Positions 18,110 to 26,368 of a stretch of 35,772 bases of DNA are shown in pieces. How positions within the stretch are numbered: the first letter of the stretch is position 1; every line of letters begins with the position of its first letter. This DNA is from Desulfuromonadaceae bacterium (GTDB lineage: Bacteria; Desulfobacterota; Desulfuromonadia; Geobacterales; Pseudopelobacteraceae): positions 1 through 35,772 of the forward strand of contig JAQTXD010000032.1 of the NCBI GenBank assembly GCA_028688955.1. Reading direction: 5' to 3'. The notes beneath the pieces are model-generated. The model worked only from the letters and a program-made list of their open reading frames with translations. It was not told where the DNA came from and did not search any database. Both the position numbers and the translations under genes were made by a program.

Positions 18110-18710
18110 AATTAATCCCGATTACCCGCAGCCTCGCCAGATCTCACGGGTTGTGGAAAGCCTGAAAGATGGTAAGGTGATTGCTTATCCCACTGATACA
18201 ACCTACGGTATCGGCTGTTCGATATTCTGTAAAAAAAGCATCGAACGAATCTATCAGATGAAACAGCGTGACAAGCGTAAGCCATTTTCAGTGATCTGCT
18301 CGTCACTTTCGGAGATATCCCACTATGCCCAGGTCAGCAATTCCGCATTCAAAATAATCAAGCGGCTTCTCCCCGGGCCGTACACATTCGTATTTGAAGC
18401 GACCCGTGAGGTTCCCGACCTGTTGCTGACACGACAGAAGACTGTTGGCATACGCATACCAGATAACAGAATATGCATTGATCTTGTAACTGCACTGGGG
18501 AATCCTATCATTACCACCAGTGCCAATATTTCCGGCGAAGAGCCGGAAGGAGATCCACGCAGAATTGCGGAGACATTCGGCAGTCATCTTGATTTTGTCA
18601 TTGATGGCGGCATTCTTCCGACTGATGTCAGCTCTGTCGTGAGCCTGATCGGAGCGACTCCTGAAGTTCTGCGTGTCGGGAGCGGTGATGTTTCGTGGTG
18701 CGGCAAGTAG
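18099..18710 (+). CDS. TsaC/Sua5/YciO-family protein (putative threonylcarbamoyl-AMP synthase)
   Basis: A 203-residue YrdC-fold protein. Family members TsaC/Sua5 make threonylcarbamoyl-AMP from threonine, bicarbonate and ATP for t6A synthesis. Motifs include IAYPTDTTYGIGC, the basic nucleotide-binding KQRDKRKPFSVIC, LLPGPYTFVFEA, GIRIPDN and TTSANISGE. The opening MILEINPDYPQPRQI and the EVPDLLLT segment are closer to the E. coli YciO branch than to TsaC, and YciO activity has been debated. Start ATG 18099 has GGAGGA just upstream. The tsaD gene in the same operon supports a role in t6A, but a second tsaC elsewhere cannot be excluded. Confidence 0.82.
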   Translation: MILEINPDYPQPRQISRVVESLKDGKVIAYPTDTTYGIGCSIFCKKSIERIYQMKQRDKRKPFSVICSSLSEISHYAQVSNSAFKIIKRLLPGPYTFVFEATREVPDLLLTRQKTVGIRIPDNRICIDLVTALGNPIITTSANISGEEPEGDPRRIAETFGSHLDFVIDGGILPTDVSSVVSLIGATPEVLRVGSGDVSWCGK

Positions 18711-19090
18711 CGCGGGGGCAGGGTGTGCGTAAACGTACGGTCAGAAATGGTCTGCGAATGGTCATGGCGGCGTTGGTTCTCATTATAGTAGCCAGCTTTT
18801 ACCACGTACAGGTGGCGGATATTTTTTCCTTGTCATCAGCCGCAGAGGGCCGGGTATATAGTCTCGGGATGTTCTGGGCGGCGGCAATTGGTGGTTACGG
18901 TGTGGTCGTAACCGTTTTCGGGATCGTACAATCACCACGAAAAAATGACGCCCCGGTTCGGATTTTACCTCTCATTGTCGGCGTAGTCGGAATAATTCTG
19001 CTCTTCTTCTCCCTGCTCTCCTCATCATTTGATGGGCCGGGCAGTGAAGAGCCGGGCCGTCTCCGGTCAGGGGAGTCAATTACTATTTGA
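18695..19090 (+). CDS. Small integral membrane protein, unknown
   Basis: Not recognised. The frame gives up to 131 residues from GTG 18695; a GTG at 18725 behind a G-rich stretch is an equally good start and would give 121. After a basic N-terminus there are three hydrophobic segments, at roughly residues 21-40, 57-77 and 89-109, then a short acidic and polar tail. The predicted arrangement is three membrane spans. It overlaps the preceding TsaC/YciO-family gene by 16 bases if 18695 is used and is followed after 32 bases by the YihY/BrkB gene, so it is probably translationally linked to its operon. It is likely real because of tight packing and consistent hydrophobic patterning. Confidence 0.65.
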   Translation: MVRQVARGQGVRKRTVRNGLRMVMAALVLIIVASFYHVQVADIFSLSSAAEGRVYSLGMFWAAAIGGYGVVVTVFGIVQSPRKNDAPVRILPLIVGVVGIILLFFSLLSSSFDGPGSEEPGRLRSGESITI

Positions 19091-19122
19091 GACGTATTCT
19101 GTTGAGTGAATGAATGTGAGGC

Positions 19123-20427
19123 ATGACCATGCAGAATATAAAAATTCCCGATCTGTTACAGACCGACTCCCCTGGTGAGTGGTTTGGCTTCAAAGGGCGG
19201 ATGTATTGGCTGCTTCAGTGTGTCTATTCGCTCGCATCCAGTTTTATGAATCACCAGGGTCCTCTGCGAGCTTCAGCACTTACCTATACCACGGTACTTT
19301 CGCTTGTGCCGTTTCTGGCCATTGCCTTTTCAGTATTAAAGGGGCTTGGCGCCCAGAATGCGCTCGAGCCGATCCTGCAGAATTTTGCCGGCGATTCACA
19401 GGATACAATTTCCCGGATTATCGCCTATGTAAACAACACCAATATGAAATCGATGGGGGCTATTGGTCTGGTAATGCTGATAGTTACCGTTATTTCCCTT
19501 ATGGGAAGCATTGAGGAAGCGTTCAACGCGGTGTGGGGAGTGCGTGAGACACGGTCGGTACAGAGGCGCTTCAGTGATTATATGAGCGTTATAATTGTCG
19601 GACCGATCCTGCTGATCGCTGCCACCAGTATGACCTCCTCATTGCAGAGTCAGTGGATGCTGCAATGGTTGATTCAAAATACCTATCTCGGGGATGCCAT
19701 TCTGCTGCTGTTTCGGTTATTGCCGTATCTCAGCGTCTGGATCGCCATGGTGTTTCTCTACATATTCATTCCCAATACCCGAATTCGTTTTGCTTCAGCT
19801 GTAACGGGAGGTGTTATTGCCGGTACCGCCTGGGAACTGGCGCAGTGGGGGTACTTTCATTTCCAGGTTGGTGTTGCCAACTATAACGCAATTTACGGAA
19901 CGCTGTCGGCATTGCCCATTTTCCTGGTCTGGATTTATACCAGCTGGCTGATTGTGCTGTTCGGGCTTGAGATTGTTTTTGCCCATCAACATCGCAGCCA
20001 TGGTTTTTTTGGAAGTGCTACTTATACCGTGTCCTCAACGGCACGTGAAGAACTTGCGGTAGCACTGCTGGTGCAGGTAAACATGCACTTTCAGAATGGG
20101 GGGATTCCGCCGTCTTCGCAGTCTCTGGCTGATGAACTGAAAATGCCGCTGTTGCCGCTTGAGGCCGTTTTTGATGATCTGGAACGGTTGGGATTTCTGG
20201 TCGCTACCTCGGGCAGTCAGCCTGGATGGCTGCCGGCGCGAGACCCGTCCGAGCAATTGGTGAATGACGTCATCGGTGCGTTGCGAGGTGAATCAACGCT
20301 TCAGGCAACAACGACGGTCATGCAAATTGCCGGCGACGTCGTACGTCAGGGATGGAATGGTAGCCGGGCAGGCCTTGAAGGGACGACAATGCGTGATTTG
20401 CTGAAGAGGGTGGGGTCGGAAGAGTGA
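19123..20427 (+). CDS. YihY/virulence factor BrkB family membrane protein
   Basis: A 434-residue protein of the family once misnamed ribonuclease BN. About six membrane segments are visible: the first in TYTTVLSLVPFLAIAFSVL, the second in IGLVMLIVTVISLMGSIE, then IIVGPILLIAATSM, LPYLSVWIAMVFLYIFIP, VTGGVIAGTAWELAQWGYF and FLVWIYTSWLIVLFGLEIVF. The conserved MGSIEEAFNAVWGV and NYNAIYGTLSALPIFLVW motifs are intact. A soluble C-terminal part (about residues 300-434) resembles the winged-helix-like extension seen in some members (residues HFQNGGIPPSSQSLADEL onward). The function of the family is unknown; transport or envelope roles have been suggested. ATG 19123 or 19129 could be the start. Confidence 0.85.
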   Translation: MTMQNIKIPDLLQTDSPGEWFGFKGRMYWLLQCVYSLASSFMNHQGPLRASALTYTTVLSLVPFLAIAFSVLKGLGAQNALEPILQNFAGDSQDTISRIIAYVNNTNMKSMGAIGLVMLIVTVISLMGSIEEAFNAVWGVRETRSVQRRFSDYMSVIIVGPILLIAATSMTSSLQSQWMLQWLIQNTYLGDAILLLFRLLPYLSVWIAMVFLYIFIPNTRIRFASAVTGGVIAGTAWELAQWGYFHFQVGVANYNAIYGTLSALPIFLVWIYTSWLIVLFGLEIVFAHQHRSHGFFGSATYTVSSTAREELAVALLVQVNMHFQNGGIPPSSQSLADELKMPLLPLEAVFDDLERLGFLVATSGSQPGWLPARDPSEQLVNDVIGALRGESTLQATTTVMQIAGDVVRQGWNGSRAGLEGTTMRDLLKRVGSEE

Positions 20428-20452
20428 TTTCTACTGTAATGGAGATGTTCTC

Positions 20453-23155
20453 ATGAATGAAACGTTTCTTGCTGCCATGTCTGGAGAATCCATCGATGCG
20501 CTGTTTCGTGACTGGCAGCGTTCAGCAGAATCTGTGCCGGAGGACTGGCGCTGTTTTTTCTCCGGCTTTGAATATGGCCGGGAGAGTGCACTCGGCAGGG
20601 CTGATCGTTTTGACGAAAAAGCCGCACTGAAACTGTCGGGAGTCCAGTCCCTGATCTATCGGTACCGATCTCTTGGCCATCTCCTGGCGTGTACCGATCC
20701 ACTCTCTCCGTGCCAGTTGTTTCATCCCCTGCTTGATTTATCCTCATTCGGACTTGATACAGACGATCTCGATACGATCTTTGCCTGCCGGCGTTTTTTA
20801 AAACCGCACGCTTCATTGCGTGAGGTCCTCGAAACAATGCGGGGAACCTATTGCCGGGAAACCGGTGTCGAATTCATGCACATAGAAGATCCGGAGGAAC
20901 GGCAGTGGCTGATTGATCGTATGGAGCCCTGTCGGAATCACCCCGTTTTTTCAGTTGATGAAAAGCTGCATATTCTCGGGAAACTGCATCAGGCGGCTCT
21001 GTTTGAACTGTTTTTGCATCGCCGCTTTGTCGGCCAAAAACGTTTTTCTCTTGAAGGGGGAGAAATTCTGATCCCGGTTTTGGATAGAGTCGTCCGCAGC
21101 TGTCCACATGCCGGAATTACCGATGTCGTCCTCGGAATGTCTCACCGGGGCAGGTTAAATGTGCTGGCGCATATTTTACGTAAGCCCTATGAGTCACTTT
21201 TTGCAGAATTCAAGGAGAATTCCTCTCTCGGTTTTCTGGGGGACGGCGACGTAAAGTATCATAAGGGACATTCACGCACGATCGATTTTGACGGCCACCA
21301 GGTGCATGTGACCGTTGCCGCCAACCCGAGCCATCTGGAGGCGGTGAACGCTGTGGTTGAGGGTAAATGCCGGGCCAAACAGGATCGCTACGATGGTGAA
21401 GGGAGTGATGGTGCCGGGCGGGTGCTTCCCGTGCTGATTCATGGTGATGCAGCATTTTCCGGGCAGGGAAGCATTATGGAGGTCCTGAATATGTCACAGC
21501 TTGACGGCTATGGCACCGGCGGGACAATCCACATCGTACTGAATAATCAGATCGGCTTCACAACGCTCCCGAAAGACTCACGCTCCACCTGTTATGCCAC
21601 GGATGTCGCAAAAATACTTTCCTGTCCGATATTTCATGTACAGGGTGAAGCGCCGGAAGCCGCCCTGCACGCCGTTGATCTTGCCATGGCATACCGGCGT
21701 ACCTATCGTCGGGATGTTGTTATCGAACTTATCTGCTATCGACGCCATGGTCATAACGAAGGAGACGAACCGGCGTTTACGCAACCGAAAATGTACCGGC
21801 AGATTGCCGCCCGCCCGACGGTTAATAACATCTACGCACATACTCTGGCAGAAGAGGACGGAATTCCTCTGGAAACATTGGATCGGCTTGAGCGGAAAAT
21901 TAACGATACGCTGGAGGCCTCATTACTGAAACCTCCTGTTGATGATCCTCCCGGTTTTACCGAACGATGGAGTTCCATCAGCAGCGAATTCAGTGCTGAC
22001 CCTGTTGCAACAGCGGTCTCAAATGAAGTTCTCGTAACCGTTGCCCGACGTTTGGCCGCCCTGCCATCAGGATTTGTACCGAATGGAAAAATCGGTACGC
22101 TTATTCAGAAACGTTTTGAGGCGGTTCTGAAAGGTGAGGGAATCGATTGGGGAAATGCAGAAACACTCGCGTATGCAACGCTTTTGGACCAGGGGTATTC
22201 CGTCCGCATTTCCGGACAGGATTCACGGCGCGGAACCTTTAATCACCGCCATTGTGTTGTTGTTGACAGTCACGATGAGCGTAATTATATTCCCCTGGAA
22301 TCGGTTGTTCGTGATGGTGCGAGTTTTCAGGCTTGGAACAGCCTTCTTTCAGAGTTCGGCGTGCTTGGTTTTGAGTATGGTTATTCCCTGGAAACGCCGC
22401 ATTGTCTCACACTCTGGGAGGCCCAGTTTGGTGATTTTGCCAATGGAGCCCAGGTCGTTATCGATCAGTTTATTGCCAGCGGTGAAACAAAGTGGAACCG
22501 GGCAAGTGGTCTGGTGATGCTGCTCCCCCACGGCTATGAAGGGCAGGGCGCAGAACATTCCAGTGCCCGTATTGAACGATATCTTCAGCTCTGCGCGTCT
22601 GAAAACATGATTGTCACCTGTCCGTCGACTCCAGCCCAGATGTTCCATCTGCTCAGACGGCAAATGCTGCAGTCGTTTCGAAAGCCGCTAGTGGTGTTTA
22701 CGCCAAAAAGTCTTCTGCGCCATCCCAAATGCATTTCGACAGTGGCGGATTGCTGTGAAGGCACCTTTCAAACCTGTATCCACGCATCAGGTGATTTTTC
22801 CGCTGCCAAACAGTTGCTGTTCTGCAGCGGGAAAATCTATTACGAACTGGAAGAAGAGCGTATTCGGCTGGAACGGAGTGATACCGTCATTATCCGGATT
22901 GAACAGCTCTATCCGCTGGATCAAGCTTCAATACAGGGCTTTATCGCCCTGTGCGGGCCGGACTGCCGACACTTCTGGGTTCAGGAAGAACCTGAAAATA
23001 TGGGGGCCTGGCAGTATGTTGAAAAACATTTCAGGCGTTTTTCCCCTACCATCAGGTATATCGGTCGCCCGGAGGATTCCTGTGCGGCAGTGGGGTCTCA
23101 TCATATTCATGCTGAACAGCAGGCCGAAGTCCTGCGCAGGGCATTTTCAGTTTAA
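20453..23155 (+). CDS. sucA: 2-oxoglutarate dehydrogenase E1 component
   Basis: This thiamine-diphosphate enzyme performs oxidative decarboxylation of 2-oxoglutarate in the TCA cycle. The protein is 900 residues, slightly shorter than the E. coli enzyme. The N-terminal core-binding region (SIDALFRDWQRSAESVPEDW, residues about 13-32) is retained. ThDP/Mg residues are His330 and the G331-D332 pair to Asn364 in NNQIGFTT. The substrate region GMSHRGRLNVLAH and the C-terminal HGYEGQGAEHSSARIERYLQ and QEEPENMGAW motifs are present. No E2 (lipoyl succinyltransferase) or E3 gene flanks it. The start follows GGAGATG by a few bases, 25 bases after the YihY/BrkB gene. Confidence 0.93.
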   Translation: MNETFLAAMSGESIDALFRDWQRSAESVPEDWRCFFSGFEYGRESALGRADRFDEKAALKLSGVQSLIYRYRSLGHLLACTDPLSPCQLFHPLLDLSSFGLDTDDLDTIFACRRFLKPHASLREVLETMRGTYCRETGVEFMHIEDPEERQWLIDRMEPCRNHPVFSVDEKLHILGKLHQAALFELFLHRRFVGQKRFSLEGGEILIPVLDRVVRSCPHAGITDVVLGMSHRGRLNVLAHILRKPYESLFAEFKENSSLGFLGDGDVKYHKGHSRTIDFDGHQVHVTVAANPSHLEAVNAVVEGKCRAKQDRYDGEGSDGAGRVLPVLIHGDAAFSGQGSIMEVLNMSQLDGYGTGGTIHIVLNNQIGFTTLPKDSRSTCYATDVAKILSCPIFHVQGEAPEAALHAVDLAMAYRRTYRRDVVIELICYRRHGHNEGDEPAFTQPKMYRQIAARPTVNNIYAHTLAEEDGIPLETLDRLERKINDTLEASLLKPPVDDPPGFTERWSSISSEFSADPVATAVSNEVLVTVARRLAALPSGFVPNGKIGTLIQKRFEAVLKGEGIDWGNAETLAYATLLDQGYSVRISGQDSRRGTFNHRHCVVVDSHDERNYIPLESVVRDGASFQAWNSLLSEFGVLGFEYGYSLETPHCLTLWEAQFGDFANGAQVVIDQFIASGETKWNRASGLVMLLPHGYEGQGAEHSSARIERYLQLCASENMIVTCPSTPAQMFHLLRRQMLQSFRKPLVVFTPKSLLRHPKCISTVADCCEGTFQTCIHASGDFSAAKQLLFCSGKIYYELEEERIRLERSDTVIIRIEQLYPLDQASIQGFIALCGPDCRHFWVQEEPENMGAWQYVEKHFRRFSPTIRYIGRPEDSCAAVGSHHIHAEQQAEVLRRAFSV

Positions 23156-23199
23156 GAGCGTCGACAGGCGGATGTACGGGAGCTGAGGCCCCATAGCTG

Positions 23200-23228
23200 T
23201 TGACAATTATGAGTAGCCCGTGTACATA
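23200..23228 (+). promoter_or_regulatory. Candidate promoter of the receiver-like/LysM gene pair
   Basis: A perfect -35 TTGACA (23200-23205) precedes TACATA (23223-23228) after 17 bases; the -10 match is partial (3 of 6), and CATAAC two bases on is an alternative. It lies in the 102-base gap after sucA and would start transcription just ahead of the gene at 23258, so this cluster need not depend on sucA transcription. Confidence 0.45.
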
Positions 23229-23257
23229 ACGTTCACTTTCCTAATAAAAGGGCATTC

Positions 23258-24616
23258 ATGCTTAATCTGCTTTTCATATCTGACAGTCAGAAGGCTGAGT
23301 ATATTAAAAGCGTTCTTCAACCGGCTCTCAAAGTCATTATCGATGTTGTCAGTGATTTCGATCATGGCATGAGGGATGTTTTTGATAAACGCCCGGCGAT
23401 TGTCTTCATCCAGTATCAGATCGGCACTGTTACCGGAGAGAGTGTTGCACGCCACATACAGATGCTGCTTGGCTCAACCGCACCGACCTTTATACTTTTG
23501 TACAACCAAAATGACAAGCCGGTAGCGATTAAAGGATTGTATGAGCATCTCATCGATGTGAGCCTGCCAAATGCCGCCCTCTCGAAAAAAGTTGTTCAGA
23601 CATTGAAATTACTGCTTGGCGGTCAGTGGGGTAAAATCTGCGTTCAGCCTGCAGCGGTCCCCCCTCCAGTTCAAACATCGTCTGAAAGTTCAGCGAGTGA
23701 CCAGCTCCCCCCCGTTGTTTCAAAAACGGGAAAAATACCGATAGACGCATCAGGTGCTCTTTCGATTGATGCTGCACTGAATGCTGAGAATAGTACTGTT
23801 GTGCTGGCTGCAGAGGATGCACCACCTGTCCTGCACGATCATTCTCCCGTGACTGTTCCACGTGAGAAACCCGCTGCCATTAGATCTGAAAAAGATAAGC
23901 CGGAGGTACCTTCGGTTGCGGTTGCGCCGCCACAATCTCAACTTTCGCCGCATCCGGCAGAATTTCGTATCAGTAGAGACAGTGCAGCGGTTCAGGATGA
24001 AGATACAATGCCGGAAGATCTGCTCCTGGCCTTTGAAGAAAATTACAGGCTAGAGTCAAACTCTGTTAAGCGCTACATTGCTCTTATACTTGCGGGCGTG
24101 TTTCTGGCGGGTGGTTGCTGGTATTTATTAACAAAGAACTCCCCGGTGGGTCTCTCATTGAAACAGAGAGTAGTCTCCTTGACAGGAGCAAAAACTTCAT
24201 CGGTTGCAGTGCCGACTCCGGTCGCTACTGCAAAACCTGTCGTTCCTCCAATCCCAAAACCTCCAGCAAAGCCGTTATTACCTTCGTTTATACCGAAAGA
24301 GGGGCTTGACAGCTCGTACGCTGCCGGCAAACCCGGTTGGGAACGGTATGTGGGAGCGGATGTTGAATTCAGGGTATTCAGCGATTCCGGTCGTCTCAAA
24401 GCGCTGCAGGTGCTGGCGATCAAGGATGGCAAAATTCCGGAACAATTGTTGAAATCGGTATTGCAGGAATTTGCTGGTAGTTCTGAATACAAGGTGACAT
24501 CGAAGGCAACGAAATCCGGCGTGCGTGTAGAAAACGGAACCATTGATAACAAGGGTGAAATTGAAGTCTACAGAAAAAGCGGTTCTGTCAGAGCCTTTGT
24601 CGTGTCACTGAATTAA
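23258..24616 (+). CDS. Membrane protein with degenerate receiver-like domain, unknown
   Basis: A 452-residue protein, not assigned to a named family. Residues 1 to about 120 follow the alternating strand/helix pattern of a response-regulator receiver, but the phospho-acceptor position is Gln52 (in RPAIVFIQYQIG, where receivers have Asp), and the conserved C-terminal Lys is absent. A long Pro/Ala/Ser-rich linker (about 130-265) follows, then one membrane span (residues 272-291), a second Pro-rich linker (310-345, PVVPPIPKPPAKP) and a globular domain (about 345-452) that would lie outside the cytoplasm. The architecture suggests a cytoplasmic protein-interaction domain tethered through the inner membrane to a periplasmic domain. 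AAAGGGC precedes the ATG. The LysM gene follows 66 bases downstream. Confidence 0.72.
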   Translation: MLNLLFISDSQKAEYIKSVLQPALKVIIDVVSDFDHGMRDVFDKRPAIVFIQYQIGTVTGESVARHIQMLLGSTAPTFILLYNQNDKPVAIKGLYEHLIDVSLPNAALSKKVVQTLKLLLGGQWGKICVQPAAVPPPVQTSSESSASDQLPPVVSKTGKIPIDASGALSIDAALNAENSTVVLAAEDAPPVLHDHSPVTVPREKPAAIRSEKDKPEVPSVAVAPPQSQLSPHPAEFRISRDSAAVQDEDTMPEDLLLAFEENYRLESNSVKRYIALILAGVFLAGGCWYLLTKNSPVGLSLKQRVVSLTGAKTSSVAVPTPVATAKPVVPPIPKPPAKPLLPSFIPKEGLDSSYAAGKPGWERYVGADVEFRVFSDSGRLKALQVLAIKDGKIPEQLLKSVLQEFAGSSEYKVTSKATKSGVRVENGTIDNKGEIEVYRKSGSVRAFVVSLN

Positions 24617-24682
24617 TGTGATTCGGTTGTGTGCGCTACAAATAAAATCCATTAGTACGGTTACTGTCTGTCCGGAGACAAA

Positions 24683-26224
24683 ATGTCCATTTTGACAAAA
24701 AATCGCGTACACATTGCCATCGCAGCAATAATCGGCACACTTCTCGCTGTGCCGGGGGCACGTGCGGCTATGGATCCGCGTTTCGAGCTTGATCCAAAAG
24801 TGCTGGCAGGTGAAAAAGACGGTGCAAAGCCCCGCACTGCTACGAAAAAACGAACCTCGCGCCTTCATGCCAAACAGTCATCGGGAGCGCATGCTTCCGG
24901 TATCTACACGATAAAGCCTGGTGACCACATCTTCAGAATTCTGATGCGCGACTATGGGTTGAGCAACAATGAGGCCGAGGCATATATCGAGGAGATAAAA
25001 CGCGAAAACAATATATACGACATCAAACGGCTCAAGGTCGGTCAGAAAATTAATATCCCGTTGGTGCGGCGTCGTGCGGATGGGTCATTAATACTTCCTC
25101 AGGGTGCTCGGGGCGATGCTTCTACACAGGATGGTTCAGAAGCCGCTCCTGCACAAACATTCAAACTTGAATCCCCGAATGCGCCGTTTTCTGCACCAGA
25201 AGCCGTCGCCAGGGTCCAAAATGTATGGAACCGGATCATTCCACCAATAAGCGGGCAGCAAAAACCGCTTTCTTTCAAGTCGCCTGCATTTTCATTAACC
25301 CTTGATCCAGAGCGGTTTCCGACGTTAGCCAGGATTGGCGGCGGACGGATTATCCTTGACCAGAATGCCAGCATTCCTCCACTTTTAAAATCTCTGATTG
25401 AAGATAAAGACCCGTCAATTCGAATTGTGACTGAAGCGCCAGCCGGAACAAAACGCTTCATGTCTTCAGTGCTTGCTGCTGCCGGATTTTACTCCGTCGA
25501 AGAAAATTTCAGCATGGAATTCGGCGTTGATCCAAAGCTCACGGTTCAAGCTGATTTTAAAGTCGAAAAAACGGCGGAAAGTCTTATCAAGCAGGATATC
25601 GTTCTTGTGAACAGCGGCAGCACATCACTCCCCTCTGCTCTTGGCGAATTCCTTGGCAAAGAAGGCTTCTCACTATATGAACCGTTTGCATCGCCAAGGC
25701 CATTGGGCCAACACGGCGCACGATCAATTGATTATGTGTCTGTTAAGAAGCAGCCGGAGATGATTGACTCAATCCTGTCATCACTTTCTGTCACACCGGA
25801 GCGGAATCACAGCCTGGATGTTTTTGCGGCTGATAACAACGGGATCTCGCTGTCAGTCAACGCCGAACGGTATTTTGAGCGGGGCGGGAAACGCTATGTT
25901 GTTACCGGGTTCGATGGTGACCCGATCACTTATACACTGTTCAGAATACTTGAAGCCAGGGGATATGCGGTCGTCATACTTGATGCGCAGGACGATTTTC
26001 GCAAGATATCTGAAAAGATAATTTCCAGAATGAAGTTGAAGGGAGTCTATGGACAGCACACGCTGCTCCAGCCGGACCAGGCCGGATTCTCGTTACAGAT
26101 GTCAGGTTTCAAGCTGGAAGATGATCTGCTTCCCGCTGGAGGAATTTTTCTCACTGACCGTCCCATGGACCGCATTATCAGAGATCTTTTTACCGAAAAC
26201 GGATTTACCATCAACAGTCGGTAA
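24683..26224 (+). CDS. Exported LysM protein with an internal domain duplication
   Basis: A 513-residue protein with a signal peptide ending near residue 28 (VPGARA, then AMDPRF). A basic linker is followed by one LysM domain (about 72-127: YTIKPGDHIFRILM, then KVGQKINIPL), which is expected to bind peptidoglycan, so the protein is probably periplasmic. The remainder contains two related units, about 204-335 and 388-510. Each begins with a strand pair (LTLDPERF; LSVNAERYF), passes through an ILD strand (RIILDQNAS; AVVILDAQDD) and ends with similar helices (SALGEFLGKEGF; RIIRDLFTENGF). The fold and function of the unit are unknown. GGAG precedes the ATG. A strong terminator follows the gene. 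Confidence 0.78.
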   Translation: MSILTKNRVHIAIAAIIGTLLAVPGARAAMDPRFELDPKVLAGEKDGAKPRTATKKRTSRLHAKQSSGAHASGIYTIKPGDHIFRILMRDYGLSNNEAEAYIEEIKRENNIYDIKRLKVGQKINIPLVRRRADGSLILPQGARGDASTQDGSEAAPAQTFKLESPNAPFSAPEAVARVQNVWNRIIPPISGQQKPLSFKSPAFSLTLDPERFPTLARIGGGRIILDQNASIPPLLKSLIEDKDPSIRIVTEAPAGTKRFMSSVLAAAGFYSVEENFSMEFGVDPKLTVQADFKVEKTAESLIKQDIVLVNSGSTSLPSALGEFLGKEGFSLYEPFASPRPLGQHGARSIDYVSVKKQPEMIDSILSSLSVTPERNHSLDVFAADNNGISLSVNAERYFERGGKRYVVTGFDGDPITYTLFRILEARGYAVVILDAQDDFRKISEKIISRMKLKGVYGQHTLLQPDQAGFSLQMSGFKLEDDLLPAGGIFLTDRPMDRIIRDLFTENGFTINSR

Positions 26225-26253
26225 TCGTTTTGTTTTATCGATGAATCTGCTAT

Positions 26254-26287
26254 AACGCTCGAACCTTGCTAAAGGGCGAGCGTTTTT
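26254..26287 (+). terminator. Intrinsic terminator after the LysM gene
   Basis: AACGCTCG (26254-26261) pairs with CGAGCGTT (26277-26284), with an inner stem CCTT/AAGG around a 4-base loop, followed by a T-run ending at 26287. It ends the receiver-like/LysM transcript, so the downstream ATPase gene needs read-through or its own promoter in 26288-26368, where no strong one was found. Confidence 0.85.
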
Positions 26288-26368
26288 AGTTTGTGATTTT
26301 CTTATGTTCATACGACAAGGCGAAGCAATCTTTGTTGTCAGACTACAGAGCTGCGGGGTGTGCTGAAT

